The notes: generated from the sequence alone by a model not told the origin. A stretch of DNA of 64,000 nucleotides from Symbiobacteriaceae bacterium (GCA_029239785.1 JARBUG010000001.1:1-64000), one strand, 5' to 3'. Shown: positions 1 to 13,695, counted from the first letter of the stretch. Numbers and translations are program-made.

Positions 1-22
1 TGCACAAGGGGCGGATGTCGCA

Positions 23-2984
<2,962 letters not shown>

Positions 2985-2999
2985 GCCTGTACACGCAAC

Positions 3000-3037
3000 G
3001 GACGCAGCGCACCCACCAGGGGCACTGCGTCCTTTTT
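3000..3037 (+). terminator. Rho-independent terminator after ligA
   Basis: The arms GGACGCAG and CTGCGTCC close a hairpin that is followed directly by TTTTT. It lies 16 bases past the ligA stop. Confidence 0.8.
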
Positions 3038-3066
3038 CATACGTCTGATGTGGGAGGAATGGCCGC

Positions 3067-3375
3067 GTGCAGTGCGACCAGATTCGGCAGTACCTGAAGC
3101 CGTATGCCGAGGGAACGTTGCCGGGATACAAGGCCGCCTGGGTGGTGCAGCACCTCGCAGGCTGTCAGGTGTGTGCCGCGTCCGTGGCCACGGAGCGTGC
3201 CCGTATGCAGGGAGCCGCGCCGCCGGTGGCGGCAGCTGTTGAAGCGCCCGGGCAGCCAGCCGGCACCGAATTTGCAGCGGTGCAACGGCCTGTTCCTGTC
3301 GGACTCAAGGTGGCGGCGGTCGCACTGATTGGTGCGGCCGTTGTGGGCGCGTTCTGGCTGCTGGTTACCACGTAA
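3067..3375 (+). CDS. Small anti-sigma-like membrane protein with zinc-finger motif
   Basis: The product has 102 residues. The N-terminal part shows the H-x3-C-x2-C pattern (HLAGCQVC) of zf-HC2/ZAS domains, which bind zinc and hold sigma factors in many anti-sigma proteins, plus an earlier Cys at residue 3. A Pro/Ala linker follows, then one C-terminal transmembrane helix (about residues 79-100), so the Cys/His domain should face the cytoplasm. GGGAGGA 8 bases upstream supports the GTG start. No sigma-factor gene lies next to it, which is unusual for a true anti-sigma factor, so that role is only a family-based suggestion. Confidence 0.7.
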   Translation: MQCDQIRQYLKPYAEGTLPGYKAAWVVQHLAGCQVCAASVATERARMQGAAPPVAAAVEAPGQPAGTEFAAVQRPVPVGLKVAAVALIGAAVVGAFWLLVTT

Positions 3376-3773
3376 ACTTTTGGACTCTTGGACGTTTGAC
3401 CACACGTGTGATAAACTTTTCAACCACGGGTTTCAATGCGTTGCGGAGAGCCCATCCACGTTTGTACGCATGGTGGTACGCCACCTAGCATATGTATCCT
3501 TCTGGCATATCAGATCGCGATAATTGATGAATCTGTGCTATGTTACAGAAGGAGAAGACGCGGTATCCGAAGAATCCTAGTCGTCTAGGGCAACATATTG
3601 CGTCGATTGTTAGGTCAGTCCTCCGAAAAAGACCGGCCTGACTATTTGACAAGACCGAACGGTTAGGCCCAAATGCGCGTCACATGAATGCACGGGTGCA
3701 AAGTAATCCCGCCCAGTATGCTATAGCCCGCCCCGGCAGGACGTCGATTACGAAGGAGACGAGGAGTGAGCCG
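3376..3773. other. 398-base gene-free stretch upstream of the oppD-like gene
   Basis: No supported gene lies here. It holds a short inverted repeat CCTAG-TCGT-CTAGG (3576-3589) and a TTGACA at 3646-3651 with no convincing -10 at the right distance. It is more AT-rich than the flanking genes and probably contains the promoter of the ATPase pair. An in-frame ATG at 3684 would extend the next gene, but a much better ribosome-binding site supports 3774. Confidence 0.5.
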
Positions 3774-4766
3774 ATGAGCGAGAAACTGGTCGATATTCGC
3801 AACCTTAAAACGTACTTCTATACGGAAGATGGCGTCGTCCCGGCCGTCGACGGGGTGGACCTGTACGTGAAGCGCGGCGAGACGCTGGGCGTCGTTGGCG
3901 AATCAGGTTGCGGCAAGAGCGTTACCTCTCTGTCCGTCATGCGGTTGATTGCCTCTCCGCCTGGCAAGATCGTTGACGGCGAGATTCTCTTTGAAGGCGA
4001 AGACCTCGTGAAAAAGAGCGAGGCCGAAATGCGGAAGATCCGCGGCAATGATATTTCGATGATTTTCCAGGAGCCCATGACTTCGCTCAACCCGGTTTAC
4101 ACCATCGGTGACCAGATTGGCGAAGCGATTGTGCTGCACCAGGGCCTGAGCAAGAAGGAAGCCCTTGAAAAGGCGATTGAAATGCTCCGCCTGGTTGGCA
4201 TTCCTCTGCCGGAGCGGCGTGTGCACGAGTATCCGCACCAGCTGTCCGGCGGCATGCGGCAGCGCGTCATGATTGCTATGGCGCTCTCCTGCAACCCCAA
4301 GCTGCTAATCGCCGACGAGCCCACCACGGCTCTCGACGTTACTATTCAGGCCCAGATTCTTGAGCTCATGAAGAAGCTCAAGAAGGAGCTGGGCATGGCC
4401 ATCATGCTGATCACCCATGACCTGGGTGTCGTGGCCGAAATGTGCGAGCGCGTCGTCGTTATGTACGGCGGCAAGGTTGTTGAAGAGGGCGACGCCGTCT
4501 CCATCTTCAAGAGCCCGCTTCACCCTTACACGGAGGGCCTGCTCAATTCCATCCCCCGTATGGACGAGGATGTGGACCGCCTGCACGTGATCGAAGGCGT
4601 TGTTCCCAACCCGCTGCATCTGCCCGAAGGCTGCCGGTTCCACCCGCGGTGCCCGTATGCCATCGAAAAGTGCAAGAACACCCAGCCGCCGCTGGAGCAG
4701 GTGGCGCCCGGCCGTTATGTGGCCTGCTTCCTCTCCGCAGATCGACTCGCCAAGGGGGTTAGGTAG
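3774..4766 (+). CDS. Opp/Dpp-type ABC transporter ATP-binding protein (OppD-like)
   Basis: This 330-residue cytoplasmic ATPase energises uptake of oligopeptides or related solutes. It shows Walker A GESGCGKS, signature LSGGMRQR, Walker [13 protein letters not shown], and the oligopeptide-transporter C-terminal Cys motif ([13 protein letters not shown]). AAGGAGACGAGGAG upstream selects the ATG at 3774. The next gene, an OppF-like partner, starts 3 bases after the stop, so the two are an operon. No permease or binding-protein gene lies beside them; the complete transporter of this type in the window is near 47-53 kb and has its own ATPases. The substrate is unknown. Confidence 0.92.
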   Translation: MSEKLVDIRNLKTYFYTEDGVVPAVDGVDLYVKRGETLGVVGESGCGKSVTSLSVMRLIASPPGKIVDGEILFEGEDLVKKSEAEMRKIRGNDISMIFQEPMTSLNPVYTIGDQIGEAIVLHQGLSKKEALEKAIEMLRLVGIPLPERRVHEYPHQLSGGMRQRVMIAMALSCNPKLLIADEPTTALDVTIQAQILELMKKLKKELGMAIMLITHDLGVVAEMCERVVVMYGGKVVEEGDAVSIFKSPLHPYTEGLLNSIPRMDEDVDRLHVIEGVVPNPLHLPEGCRFHPRCPYAIEKCKNTQPPLEQVAPGRYVACFLSADRLAKGVR

Positions 4767-4769
4767 TCA

Positions 4770-5780
4770 ATGGCGACCGCTATGAAGCCTGAAACCAAGA
4801 AAGAGGTCCTTCTCGAGGTCAAGAACCTCAAGAAGTGGTTCCCGATCTCCGGTGGCGGCCTGATTTCCAAGACCATCGGCCACGTGAAGGCCGTTGACGG
4901 CGTGAGCTTTGACGTTCGCAAGGGCGAAACGCTCGGCCTCGTGGGCGAATCTGGCTGCGGCAAGACCACGGCCGGCAAGACCATTCTCCGCCTGATCGAA
5001 CCGACCGGCGGCGAAGCGATTTTCGAAGGCAAGAACATTTATTCCATGGGTCGTGAGGACCTCCGGAAGATGCGCCGCGAGATGCAGATCATCTTCCAGG
5101 ATCCGTACTCCTCGCTGAACCCCCGTATGACCGTTGGCGAGATCATCGGTGAGCCGCTGGAAATCCACGGCGTTGCCCGTGGCCAGGAGAAGCAGAAGCG
5201 CGTCGGTCAGTTGCTCGACGTCGTCGGTCTGGCTTCCTTCCACGCCCGCCGGTATCCGCACGAGTTCTCCGGCGGCCAGCGGCAGCGTATCGGCATCGCC
5301 CGTGCGCTGGCCCTCAACCCGAAGCTGATCGTTTGCGACGAGCCCGTCTCGGCGCTTGACGTGTCGATTCAGTCTCAGGTCATCAACCTGCTGGAGGACC
5401 TCCAGAAGGAGTTCAACCTGACCTATATCTTCATTGCCCACGGCCTGTCGGTCGTGAAGCACGTGTCGGATCGCGTCGGCGTTATGTACCTCGGCAAGAT
5501 GATGGAGATCTCTCCGTCTGCAGAGCTGTACGCGAACCCGCTGCATCCGTACACCGAGGCGCTCATGTCCGCCATTCCCATTCCCGATCCCACCATTCGC
5601 CGCGAGCGGATCGTGCTGGAAGGCGACGTGCCCTCGCCGGTCAATCCGCCGAGCGGCTGCCGCTTCCACACCCGGTGCCGCTATGCCTCCCAGCTCGGCG
5701 AGCGTTGCAAGACCGAGGAGCCCCCGCTGCTCGAGATCGCGCCCGACCACTGGGTCGCCTGCCACCTGCGGGTCAAGTAA
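4770..5780 (+). CDS. Opp/Dpp-type ABC transporter ATP-binding protein (OppF-like)
   Basis: The 336-residue second ATPase would form a heterodimer with the product of the preceding gene. Walker A (GESGCGKTT), signature ([15 protein letters not shown]), Walker B ([12 protein letters not shown]) and the C-terminal RFHTRC motif are all present. The Walker B flanking H is seen in IFIAHGLS, where most relatives have THDL. The stop is followed by a strong terminator, so the transcription unit contains only the two ATPases. They probably serve permeases encoded elsewhere on the chromosome. Confidence 0.92.
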   Translation: MATAMKPETKKEVLLEVKNLKKWFPISGGGLISKTIGHVKAVDGVSFDVRKGETLGLVGESGCGKTTAGKTILRLIEPTGGEAIFEGKNIYSMGREDLRKMRREMQIIFQDPYSSLNPRMTVGEIIGEPLEIHGVARGQEKQKRVGQLLDVVGLASFHARRYPHEFSGGQRQRIGIARALALNPKLIVCDEPVSALDVSIQSQVINLLEDLQKEFNLTYIFIAHGLSVVKHVSDRVGVMYLGKMMEISPSAELYANPLHPYTEALMSAIPIPDPTIRRERIVLEGDVPSPVNPPSGCRFHTRCRYASQLGERCKTEEPPLLEIAPDHWVACHLRVK

Positions 5781-5795
5781 GTTGCATAGTAGGAA

Positions 5796-5830
5796 CCCCC
5801 GCACACCCATTGGGTTTGTGCGGGGGTTTT
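5796..5830 (+). terminator. Terminator after the orphan Opp ATPase pair
   Basis: CCCCCGCACA pairs with TGTGCGGGGG around a short loop, followed by TTTT. Confidence 0.85.
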
Positions 5831-5865
5831 GCGTTTCCACCGGGTATGACCCTGCGGGTCTTCCA

Positions 5866-5992
5866 TATTTTGGCCGCAGATGACGCAGATTGCGCAGATA
5901 CCCGGTAGGTCGTTCCGGGTCATTATTTATGGATGTGACCGGGAGTGTTGTGCGAGGTATCTGCGGCATCTGCGTCATCTGCGGCAAAAAAT
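5866..5992. repeat. Long inverted-repeat element with GCAGAT-periodic arms (copy 1)
   Basis: The left arm (5873-5902) and right arm (5956-5985) are inverted repeats that match at nearly every position. Each arm is built from about 9-base units ending in GCAGAT or its complement. The pairing extends outward through ATTTT / AAAAT. The loop (about 5903-5955) contains TCATTATTTATGGATG. A related element with a similar loop lies at 58745-58986. It is non-coding; short reading frames through it give Cys/Ile-rich nonsense. Both terminator and mobile hairpin repeat are possible roles. Confidence 0.8.
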
Positions 5993-6000
5993 GTGTCTCT

Positions 6001-6318
6001 CTAGATTTCCCGGATGATGCAGAGGCAATGGCCGTACTGGTTGGACCCTACTGCGACGTGCTGCTGGCCGTCCGGGCGGGCAGCGACGGCTGCCTGGTTA
6101 GCGACTTCCTCCAGGCTGGTGTGGCCGGTCGAGAAGAAGACCTGCCCCGTGTATCGGTGTGACCCGCCGGGCTCGTGTAGCAGGACCAGACAGTGGCCGT
6201 GTTCGTTGGAATCCATGCTGATATCGAGAATTTCCGATTCCGACTGCTGGAGCCAGGCCTGGAGTTCATCCTGCAGGTCCAGATGGCTTCTGGAGAAAAA
6301 CACCTTCACGGCGGACAT
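6001..6318 (-). CDS. Small protein with duplicated Cse60-like domain
   Basis: The product has 105 residues. GGAGGT 7 bases upstream supports the ATG at 6318. The two halves align with each other: VFFSRSHLDLQDEL ... SNEHGHCLVLLHE against VFFSTGHTSLEEVA ... SNQYGHCLCIIRE. So the gene looks like an internal duplication of a domain of about 45 residues. The pattern V-x-V-F ... H ... DLQ-x-E ... ILDI resembles the small Bacillus sporulation protein Cse60, judged from memory rather than a search. No signal peptide or membrane segment is seen. It is transcribed away from gatC. Function unknown. Confidence 0.75.
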   Translation of the reverse strand: MSAVKVFFSRSHLDLQDELQAWLQQSESEILDISMDSNEHGHCLVLLHEPGGSHRYTGQVFFSTGHTSLEEVANQAAVAARPDGQQHVAVGSNQYGHCLCIIREI

Positions 6319-6389
6319 GGAATAACACCTCCGCATATTGGACCAGACAAAACCCTGGAAAGGTTCGGACTTATACCTGTCATGTCACG

Positions 6390-6419
6390 TTGCCCCTAAT
6401 TTCTACGTTGTGGTAGAAT
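6390..6419 (+). promoter_or_regulatory. Predicted sigma-A promoter of gatCAB
   Basis: TTGCCC (6390-6395) and TAGAAT (6414-6419) are spaced by 18 bases and lie about 50 bases upstream of gatC. Confidence 0.55.
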
Positions 6420-6470
6420 CAATGGAATCAAAGGGTTACAGGGGTCAACATACATAGGCGGTGATTTTCG

Positions 6471-6761
6471 ATGGCGCTCACGCGCAATCAGGTGGAGCAT
6501 GTGGCACGGCTGGCCCGCCTTTCGCTTTCTGAGGCGGAGAAGGAAACGTACACCGAGCAGCTCAGCCGAATTCTGGAGCATGTGGAGAGCATGAACCGAC
6601 TCGACACCAGCAACGTGCCTCCGACCTACCAGGCGGTGGCACTGCAAAATGTGCTGCGCGCCGACCAGCCCCATCAGTCGCTGGACCGTGACAAGCTTCT
6701 GGCACAGGCGCCCGACCACGAGGCGGGCTGCGTCAAGGTCCCCAAGATTACGGAGGGCTAA
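6471..6761 (+). CDS. gatC: Asp-tRNA(Asn)/Glu-tRNA(Gln) amidotransferase subunit C
   Basis: The 96-residue GatC is the small subunit that wraps around GatA and stabilises the GatCAB complex, which converts Glu-tRNA(Gln) and often Asp-tRNA(Asn) to the amide forms. The N-terminal LTRNQVEHVARLARLSLSE and the C-terminal part with LRADQ ... DHEAGCVKVPKI are typical. It is first in a tight gatC-gatA-gatB operon, 3 bases before gatA, with a predicted promoter just upstream. Confidence 0.95.
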   Translation: MALTRNQVEHVARLARLSLSEAEKETYTEQLSRILEHVESMNRLDTSNVPPTYQAVALQNVLRADQPHQSLDRDKLLAQAPDHEAGCVKVPKITEG

Positions 6762-6764
6762 CGA

Positions 6765-8246
6765 ATGGCAGCAGCGTCAACCTATAAGCTGAGTGCAACC
6801 CGCCTCAACCGGCTCTTTCTGGCCGGCGAACTGTCGGCGGTTGAGATTACCGAGTCGGTTCTACAGCGGATCAAGACGGTGGAGCCCAAGGTGACCGCCT
6901 TTTTGACGATCACTGCCGAGCGTGCGTTGGAGCGCGCCAAAAAGCTGGACAGCCGCCGCCGGGCGGGCGACACCGAGTTGGGCGCCCTGGCCGGTGTGCC
7001 GGTGGCGATCAAAGATAACCTGTGCACCGATGGCGTGCCGACCACCTGCGCATCGCAGATTCTGAAGGGCTACGTGCCGCCGTACGATGCCACCGTGGTC
7101 GAACGCCTTCATGGCTCAGGTGCTTTAATCGTGGGCAAGACCAACATGGACGAATTCGCCATGGGCTCCTCGGGCGAGAACTCGTCGTTTGGCGTGACCC
7201 GCAACCCCTGGGACCCGAACCGGGTACCGGGCGGTTCTTCGTCCGGTTCTGCTGCGGCAGTGGCCGCGGAAGAGGTGCCCATTTCGCTGGGCTCCGACAC
7301 GGGCGGTTCGGTGCGCCAGCCCGCCGCGCTGTGCGGTGTGGTGGGCCTGAAGCCCACCTATGGCTACGTCAGCCGGTATGGTCTGGTCGCCTTCGCATCG
7401 TCACTGGACCAGATTGGCCCGTTCGCCCGGGATGTCGAAGACTGTGCCCGCCTCTTTTCGGTCATCGCCGGCCCCGACCGGCGAGATTCCACCAACGCCG
7501 GCCGGACGCCGCCCGCCATCAAGTTTGGCGGTGAGCCGTCGCTGAAGGGCGTGAAGCTGGGCGTGCCCCGGGAGTACTTTGCCGCGGGCATCGACTCCGA
7601 GGTGAAGGCCCGGCTGGACGAGGCGATTCGGCAGTTGCAGGCGCTGGGCGCCTCGGTCGCCGAGTGCTCGCTGCCGCACACCGAGCACGCGCTGGCGGCT
7701 TACTACATCATCGCTCCGGCGGAGGCCAGCGCCAACTTGGCCCGCTTTGACGGCGTCAAGTATGGTCACCGGACGTCGGGCGCCAGCGGCCTGCTGGAGA
7801 TGTACGGCAAGTCCCGGGCCGAAGGCTTCGGGCCCGAGGTGAAGCGCCGCATCATGATCGGCACCTACGCCCTGTCCAGCGGTTATTATGATGCTTACTA
7901 CAAGAAGGCCCAGCAGGTCCGCACCCTGGTGATGCGTGACTTTGAGGCCGCTTTCGCTCAGTTCGACGCCCTGGTCACGCCCACGTCGCCGATTCCGGCC
8001 TGGGGCCTGGGCGAGAAGACTGAAGATCCGCTCACCATGTATCTGGCCGACGTCTGCACGATTCCCATCAACCTGGCCGGCGTGCCGGCGCTCTCGGTAC
8101 CTTGCGGTTTTGCGGGCGGCCTGCCGGTCGGCATGCAGCTCATCGGCAAGCATTTCGACGACCACAAGCTGCTGCAGTACGCCTGGGCTTACGAGAAGGT
8201 CACGAACCACGCAGCGGCCCGTCCGGCGCTGGAAGGGGGGCTGTAA
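6765..8246 (+). CDS. gatA: Asp-tRNA(Asn)/Glu-tRNA(Gln) amidotransferase subunit A
   Basis: The 493-residue amidase releases ammonia from glutamine for transfer to the mischarged tRNA. The amidase-signature catalytic triad is visible: Lys83 (AIKDN), the cis-Ser158 (GGSSSGSA) and the nucleophile Ser182 (SDTGGSVR). These match the positions in characterised GatA proteins after a shift of four. Length is normal. The start follows GGAGGG at the end of gatC. gatB begins 3 bases after the stop. Confidence 0.97.
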   Translation: MAAASTYKLSATRLNRLFLAGELSAVEITESVLQRIKTVEPKVTAFLTITAERALERAKKLDSRRRAGDTELGALAGVPVAIKDNLCTDGVPTTCASQILKGYVPPYDATVVERLHGSGALIVGKTNMDEFAMGSSGENSSFGVTRNPWDPNRVPGGSSSGSAAAVAAEEVPISLGSDTGGSVRQPAALCGVVGLKPTYGYVSRYGLVAFASSLDQIGPFARDVEDCARLFSVIAGPDRRDSTNAGRTPPAIKFGGEPSLKGVKLGVPREYFAAGIDSEVKARLDEAIRQLQALGASVAECSLPHTEHALAAYYIIAPAEASANLARFDGVKYGHRTSGASGLLEMYGKSRAEGFGPEVKRRIMIGTYALSSGYYDAYYKKAQQVRTLVMRDFEAAFAQFDALVTPTSPIPAWGLGEKTEDPLTMYLADVCTIPINLAGVPALSVPCGFAGGLPVGMQLIGKHFDDHKLLQYAWAYEKVTNHAAARPALEGGL

Positions 8247-8249
8247 GGC

Positions 8250-9722
<1,473 letters not shown>

Positions 9723-9733
9723 AGGCATGAAAC

Positions 9734-9765
9734 GGCGCCGCTCCCGTTCGCACGGGGGCGGCGCC
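9734..9765. terminator. Strong hairpin between convergent gatB and the SLH/RCC1 gene
   Basis: Thirteen-base arms (GGCGCCGCTCCCG and CGGGGGCGGCGCC) differ from perfect pairing only by one G-T wobble. No long U tract follows on either strand, so termination may be partial. Confidence 0.6.
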
Positions 9766-9804
9766 TTGCTGGTTGTGGGCCTATCAGTGCAGGGCGGCAC
9801 CACT

Positions 9805-12540
9805 TTACTGCCCGCGGCGCCCGGGGCCAAGGTTAAGGTTCGTGACCAGCATGGGGGCGGTCTGGACGAGTCCCAGCTTGTCCCGCTGGTTGTTGCCCCA
9901 ACCCCAGACTGATCCATCCGGCTTGATCGCGAGCGTGTGGAAGTTGCCTCGCGCCAGGGCGGTGAACTGCCGGAGGGTGGCGTTTTCCACGGGGTCACGC
10001 ATGTAGGCCCGGTCGTCCATAGGAAACCAGGACCACTCGTAATGGCGGCCGTCTATGGTGATCCCCGAGAAGTACTGGCTTTGCTCGCCGCCCGCGGAGA
10101 TGCCTGTGAACGGGGGCACGCCCGCCACTCTGGTGGGACCCGCACCGTAACTGCCGTCGGCACGGCGAATCGCCGCGCCCCAGGTCCATGCCGAGCCGTC
10201 AGCGGTGAGCGCCAGCGACCCCGTAGCGGTGGCGGCAATCGCGATCACTTTGCCGAGTCCGTCCACCCGAACCGGGGTGGTGCTGAATGGGATGCTGCCG
10301 CTGCCAAGCTGCCCAACCTGGTTGCTGCCCCAACTCCAGAGCGTGCCATTGCCCTGGAGCGCCATGGCATGCGCCTCACCGGCCGCAATGGCCACGATAT
10401 CGGTGAGCCCGCCGACCGCGACGGGCTGCCGGCGCGTTTCATTCGTGCCATCGCCCAGTTGGCCGAGGTCGTTCTGGCCAAAGGCCCAGACCTGGCCGTT
10501 CTGCTGGAGTGCGAGGGAGAACTGCTTGCCCCCGGCTATGGCCGAAATCTCGCTGAGGCCTGTCACGCTTCGCGGTTCGCCCACCCACTCCGCCGTCCCG
10601 GAACCGACTGCGCCCTGTCGGTTGAAGCCCCAGGCCGACACGGTTCCGTCCTGCAGAAGCACCAGTGCGTGATCATAGCCGGCAGCAATTGCTTTGGCGG
10701 GTGAGAGCCCCTGAACCACCGACGCTGTTCTCCGCCACCGTGTGCCGGTTTGGAAGACGTTCAGGCTGCCCCAGGCATAGACCTGGCCTGTCTCGGTGAG
10801 CGCCAGCGAGAATTCGTCACCCGCCGACAGGGCTGTGGATTTGGGCACGCCGGGCACCGGCACCGGCTCAGGATGGTTTACGTTTCGGTTACTCCGAATC
10901 CCCAGATTCTGTTCGTAGTCGCCCAGGGCCCACACTTCGCCGCCCCTGGTGACCGCCAGCGTGTAGTCGTTGGCGGCATAAATGGCGCGCACATCTGCAA
11001 GCCCAGGAACCTGAATCGGTGCGAGCCGGTCGGTGACGGTGCCGTCAGCAAGTTGTCCGGCTTCGTTGAACCCCCAGGTCCAGAGCGTGCCGTCTGCCTT
11101 CAGGGCTGCGGCGTGGCAGCCACCGGCTGCGACAGCAACCACGTCGTCCAGTTCGGGCACCTGGCGCGGCACCCAGCGGATTGGGGTCCATACCCGTGTG
11201 CAGCCCTCGAAGCCCCACTGCCAGACCCCACCCTGTTCGTCGATGGCCAGGGACTGCGTTCCCCCGGACGCGATGGCCCGGATGCGCGGGAGGCCGCCGA
11301 TCTCTGCGGGCGACCGGACGGCTGTGTAGATATTGTCAAAGGGTGACTCTCCCCAGGCCCAGACCGTGCCGTCCGACTTCAGGGCCAGGGAGTGGCGGGT
11401 TCCTGCAGCAATCGCTGTCACGTTCGACAGTCCGGTGGCCTGAACCGGCCGCATGCGCAGGAGATTGGTGGTGTCGCCCAACTGGCCGCCGGCGTTGTAT
11501 CCCCATCCCCACACGGTGCCATCTGCGCGCAGGGCGAGCGAGTGATCCTGCCCGGCGGCCACAGCGATGATATCACCCAGGTCGTGGACCGGGGCTGTGG
11601 TGGGGCGGCTGACCTTGGTGTCGTCCCCGAGTTGGCCGTACTCGTTGTGGCCCCAGGCCAGGACGGTGCCATCGCCCTGGAGCGCGAGCGAGTGCCAGGC
11701 GCCAACCGCCACCGACCGGGGCTTGACCACGCCGTCGATGCGGACCGGTGCGGGCATGGTTGCTGAGCCCTCGCCCAGGGCGCCGTGGTGGTTGGCCCCC
11801 CAGCCCCAGACCGAGCCGTCCGGCTGGATGGCCAGCACGTGTGACTCGCCTGCGGCCAGCAGGCCAGCGGGATGTTGACGCCAGTGCGAGGTCCGCAGGC
11901 GCTCCAGAATCACCACGGCCTCGACCCGGGTGACGGGCTCCTCGGGCCGGAAGGTGCCGTCGGGATAGCCACCCATCAGGCCGTGGGCTGCAGCAAGCCC
12001 GACCCAGGCCTTGGACGGCTGGCCCCACTGCCGGAGATCCGGGAAGCGCTGGAGGGCGTCATTCCCTTCCACCGGGTTCAGGTCGCCGGCGACTTCGACC
12101 CAGGCGACCAGGGCGGCCATCTCCCAGCGCTTGACGGGGCGGGTTGCGTCGAGCGGATTGCCAGTCGGGACGGCCCAGAGTTCGCCGGCGGCCCGCAGGG
12201 TTTGCGGGTCGGCATAGCCCTGCTGCACGAGCCAGTGCTCGGGGCCCAGGTCCGGGAAGATGCCGGCGCCGCCCGTGGCGCCGTGCGGTTCTGTCCCTGT
12301 GGCTGCTCCGATTAGCTTGAGGAGTTCGGCTCGGGTCACCGGGGTGCCGGGTCGGAAGGTGCCGTCCGGATATCCTTGCACGTAGCCTGCCGCCGTAGCG
12401 CCGGCGACGATCTCTTCGGCCCAGTGCCCGGCGAGATCCGTAAAGGCAGATGTGGTGGCCCCTTGGTCGGCCCGGGCAGGCGCACCACTCATGAGGCAGA
12501 GGAAAACCAGCGCAATAACCAACCAGCGTTTGTGTTGCAT
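9805..12540 (-). CDS. Secreted S-layer-anchored RCC1-repeat protein
   Basis: The 911-residue product starts with a signal peptide (about 1-24, ending APARA). Two S-layer-homology regions follow, each with GYPDGTFRP (about residues 30-85 and 165-220), which anchor proteins to secondary cell-wall polymer. The rest is about 14 RCC1-type units, each with a G-x-V-W-x-W-G core (units 7 and 13 diverged) and a HSLAL segment. RCC1 domains form seven-bladed beta-propellers, so 14 units suggest two propellers. AGGAGAAG precedes the ATG. The likely role is cell-surface ligand binding; the ligand is unknown. It is a single-gene unit convergent with gatB. Confidence 0.9.
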   Translation of the reverse strand: MQHKRWLVIALVFLCLMSGAPARADQGATTSAFTDLAGHWAEEIVAGATAAGYVQGYPDGTFRPGTPVTRAELLKLIGAATGTEPHGATGGAGIFPDLGPEHWLVQQGYADPQTLRAAGELWAVPTGNPLDATRPVKRWEMAALVAWVEVAGDLNPVEGNDALQRFPDLRQWGQPSKAWVGLAAAHGLMGGYPDGTFRPEEPVTRVEAVVILERLRTSHWRQHPAGLLAAGESHVLAIQPDGSVWGWGANHHGALGEGSATMPAPVRIDGVVKPRSVAVGAWHSLALQGDGTVLAWGHNEYGQLGDDTKVSRPTTAPVHDLGDIIAVAAGQDHSLALRADGTVWGWGYNAGGQLGDTTNLLRMRPVQATGLSNVTAIAAGTRHSLALKSDGTVWAWGESPFDNIYTAVRSPAEIGGLPRIRAIASGGTQSLAIDEQGGVWQWGFEGCTRVWTPIRWVPRQVPELDDVVAVAAGGCHAAALKADGTLWTWGFNEAGQLADGTVTDRLAPIQVPGLADVRAIYAANDYTLAVTRGGEVWALGDYEQNLGIRSNRNVNHPEPVPVPGVPKSTALSAGDEFSLALTETGQVYAWGSLNVFQTGTRWRRTASVVQGLSPAKAIAAGYDHALVLLQDGTVSAWGFNRQGAVGSGTAEWVGEPRSVTGLSEISAIAGGKQFSLALQQNGQVWAFGQNDLGQLGDGTNETRRQPVAVGGLTDIVAIAAGEAHAMALQGNGTLWSWGSNQVGQLGSGSIPFSTTPVRVDGLGKVIAIAATATGSLALTADGSAWTWGAAIRRADGSYGAGPTRVAGVPPFTGISAGGEQSQYFSGITIDGRHYEWSWFPMDDRAYMRDPVENATLRQFTALARGNFHTLAIKPDGSVWGWGNNQRDKLGLVQTAPMLVTNLNLGPGRRGQ

Positions 12541-12706
12541 GGTGCGGGCTTCTCCTTCTCTGGCAGGGATCGGACCAGTCGCATGTCAATTCCATATTGG
12601 ATGAATATAAACCTTTCGGAGCGAGTGATTTATGGGTGGCTCTTTTCGCGGCCGCCGGAAGGAGTGGTCGTGCGAACGGAGTAATCCACGGGAGAGGTGG
12701 TTGCTG

Positions 12707-13657
12707 GTGATTCTGGTGACCGGGGCGACGGGGTTCATTGGCGGGCAGCTGGCCGCGCGGCTGGTGGCTCAGGGTGAGCGGGTGCGGGTGTTGGCGCGGG
12801 ATCCCCGGCGGGTGACGGTGCCGGGGGTCGAGGTGGTGCAGGGCGACCTGGGCGACCCGGCGTCGCTGGCGGCGGCGGTGGCAGGCGTGGCGCGGGTCTA
12901 TCACTGCGCCTCGTGGATTGCTTACAAGGCGCCCTGGGAACAGGTCTGGCAGGTCAACGTGCAGGGAACGGCCAACCTCCTGGACGCCTGCGTGGCGGCC
13001 GGTGTGCGCCGAGTTGTGCATATGTCCTCGGTGGCGGCCGGCGGGCCCTCCCGGGACGGGCGCCCCGTGGCGGAGTGCGATGCGCCAATGCCGCTCGATG
13101 ACCCCTACGGGAAGTCGAAGCTGGAGCAGGAGCGGCTGGCTTTGGGTTATGTTTCGCGTGGTGTTCTAGAGGTGGTTGTCGTGCGGCCCAGCGCGGTCTA
13201 CGGGCCGGGCGACCCGTCCGGCATCAACACGCTGCTGAAGTTGGTGCGGCGTGGGTTTTTGCCTTTCTACCTGGGCGGGCGGCAGACTATGGTGAATGTA
13301 GTGCCTGTCGGCGATGTGGTGGCGGGGTGCATTGCCGCCATGGAGCGGGGGCGGAGCGGCGAGGTGTATAACCTGGTCGGACCGAACCAGACCCATGCGG
13401 AGCTATTTGACCTGCTGGCCCGGGTGAGCGGGGGGCGGGCGCCGTTCTTCGTGATGCCCGTACCGGTGCTGCTGGCTGCGGCGCGGGCCGTGGCGGCGTT
13501 GTCGCGACGGCCTCCGGTTCATCCCAACGATGTGCGGAGCTGGACGGCCAACTGGTGCTGCAGCGGGGAGAAGGCCCGGGCCGAACTGGGATTGTCGCCG
13601 TCGGACCCGGCTGAGGCGTGGCATCAGACGTTACGTTGGTTGGCTGGAAGGATTTAG
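12707..13657 (+). CDS. NAD(P)-dependent epimerase/dehydratase (extended SDR)
   Basis: The 316-residue Rossmann protein opens with the nucleotide-binding motif GATGFIGG near residue 7. It has the SDR catalytic Tyr and Lys in DPYGKSKLEQE, with an upstream serine in HMSSVA. It resembles the dihydroflavonol-4-reductase / sugar-epimerase branch. GTG at 12707 is preferred because GGAGAGGTGG lies 6 bases upstream; a longer frame from 12632 adds 25 residues of unlikely sequence before the Rossmann fold. The substrate is unknown. It is followed by an LD-carboxypeptidase gene in the same direction. Confidence 0.88.
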   Translation: MILVTGATGFIGGQLAARLVAQGERVRVLARDPRRVTVPGVEVVQGDLGDPASLAAAVAGVARVYHCASWIAYKAPWEQVWQVNVQGTANLLDACVAAGVRRVVHMSSVAAGGPSRDGRPVAECDAPMPLDDPYGKSKLEQERLALGYVSRGVLEVVVVRPSAVYGPGDPSGINTLLKLVRRGFLPFYLGGRQTMVNVVPVGDVVAGCIAAMERGRSGEVYNLVGPNQTHAELFDLLARVSGGRAPFFVMPVPVLLAAARAVAALSRRPPVHPNDVRSWTANWCCSGEKARAELGLSPSDPAEAWHQTLRWLAGRI

Positions 13658-13695
13658 GCTATCGATGACGAACTCATGTGAGGAGGTTTTCGCTG

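Noticed and set aside
3646-3674. TTGACA as a full promoter of the orphan ATPase pair
   Set aside because: No -10 hexamer of acceptable match at 15-19 bases.
5890-6162. 90-codon frame with Cys/Ile/Gly repeats (ICGICVICG)
   Set aside because: It is a translation of the inverted-repeat element and has no ribosome site.
12632-12706. Longer N-terminus for the epimerase
   Set aside because: The extra 25 residues are Arg-rich and unlike the family, and the GTG at 12707 has the better ribosome site.
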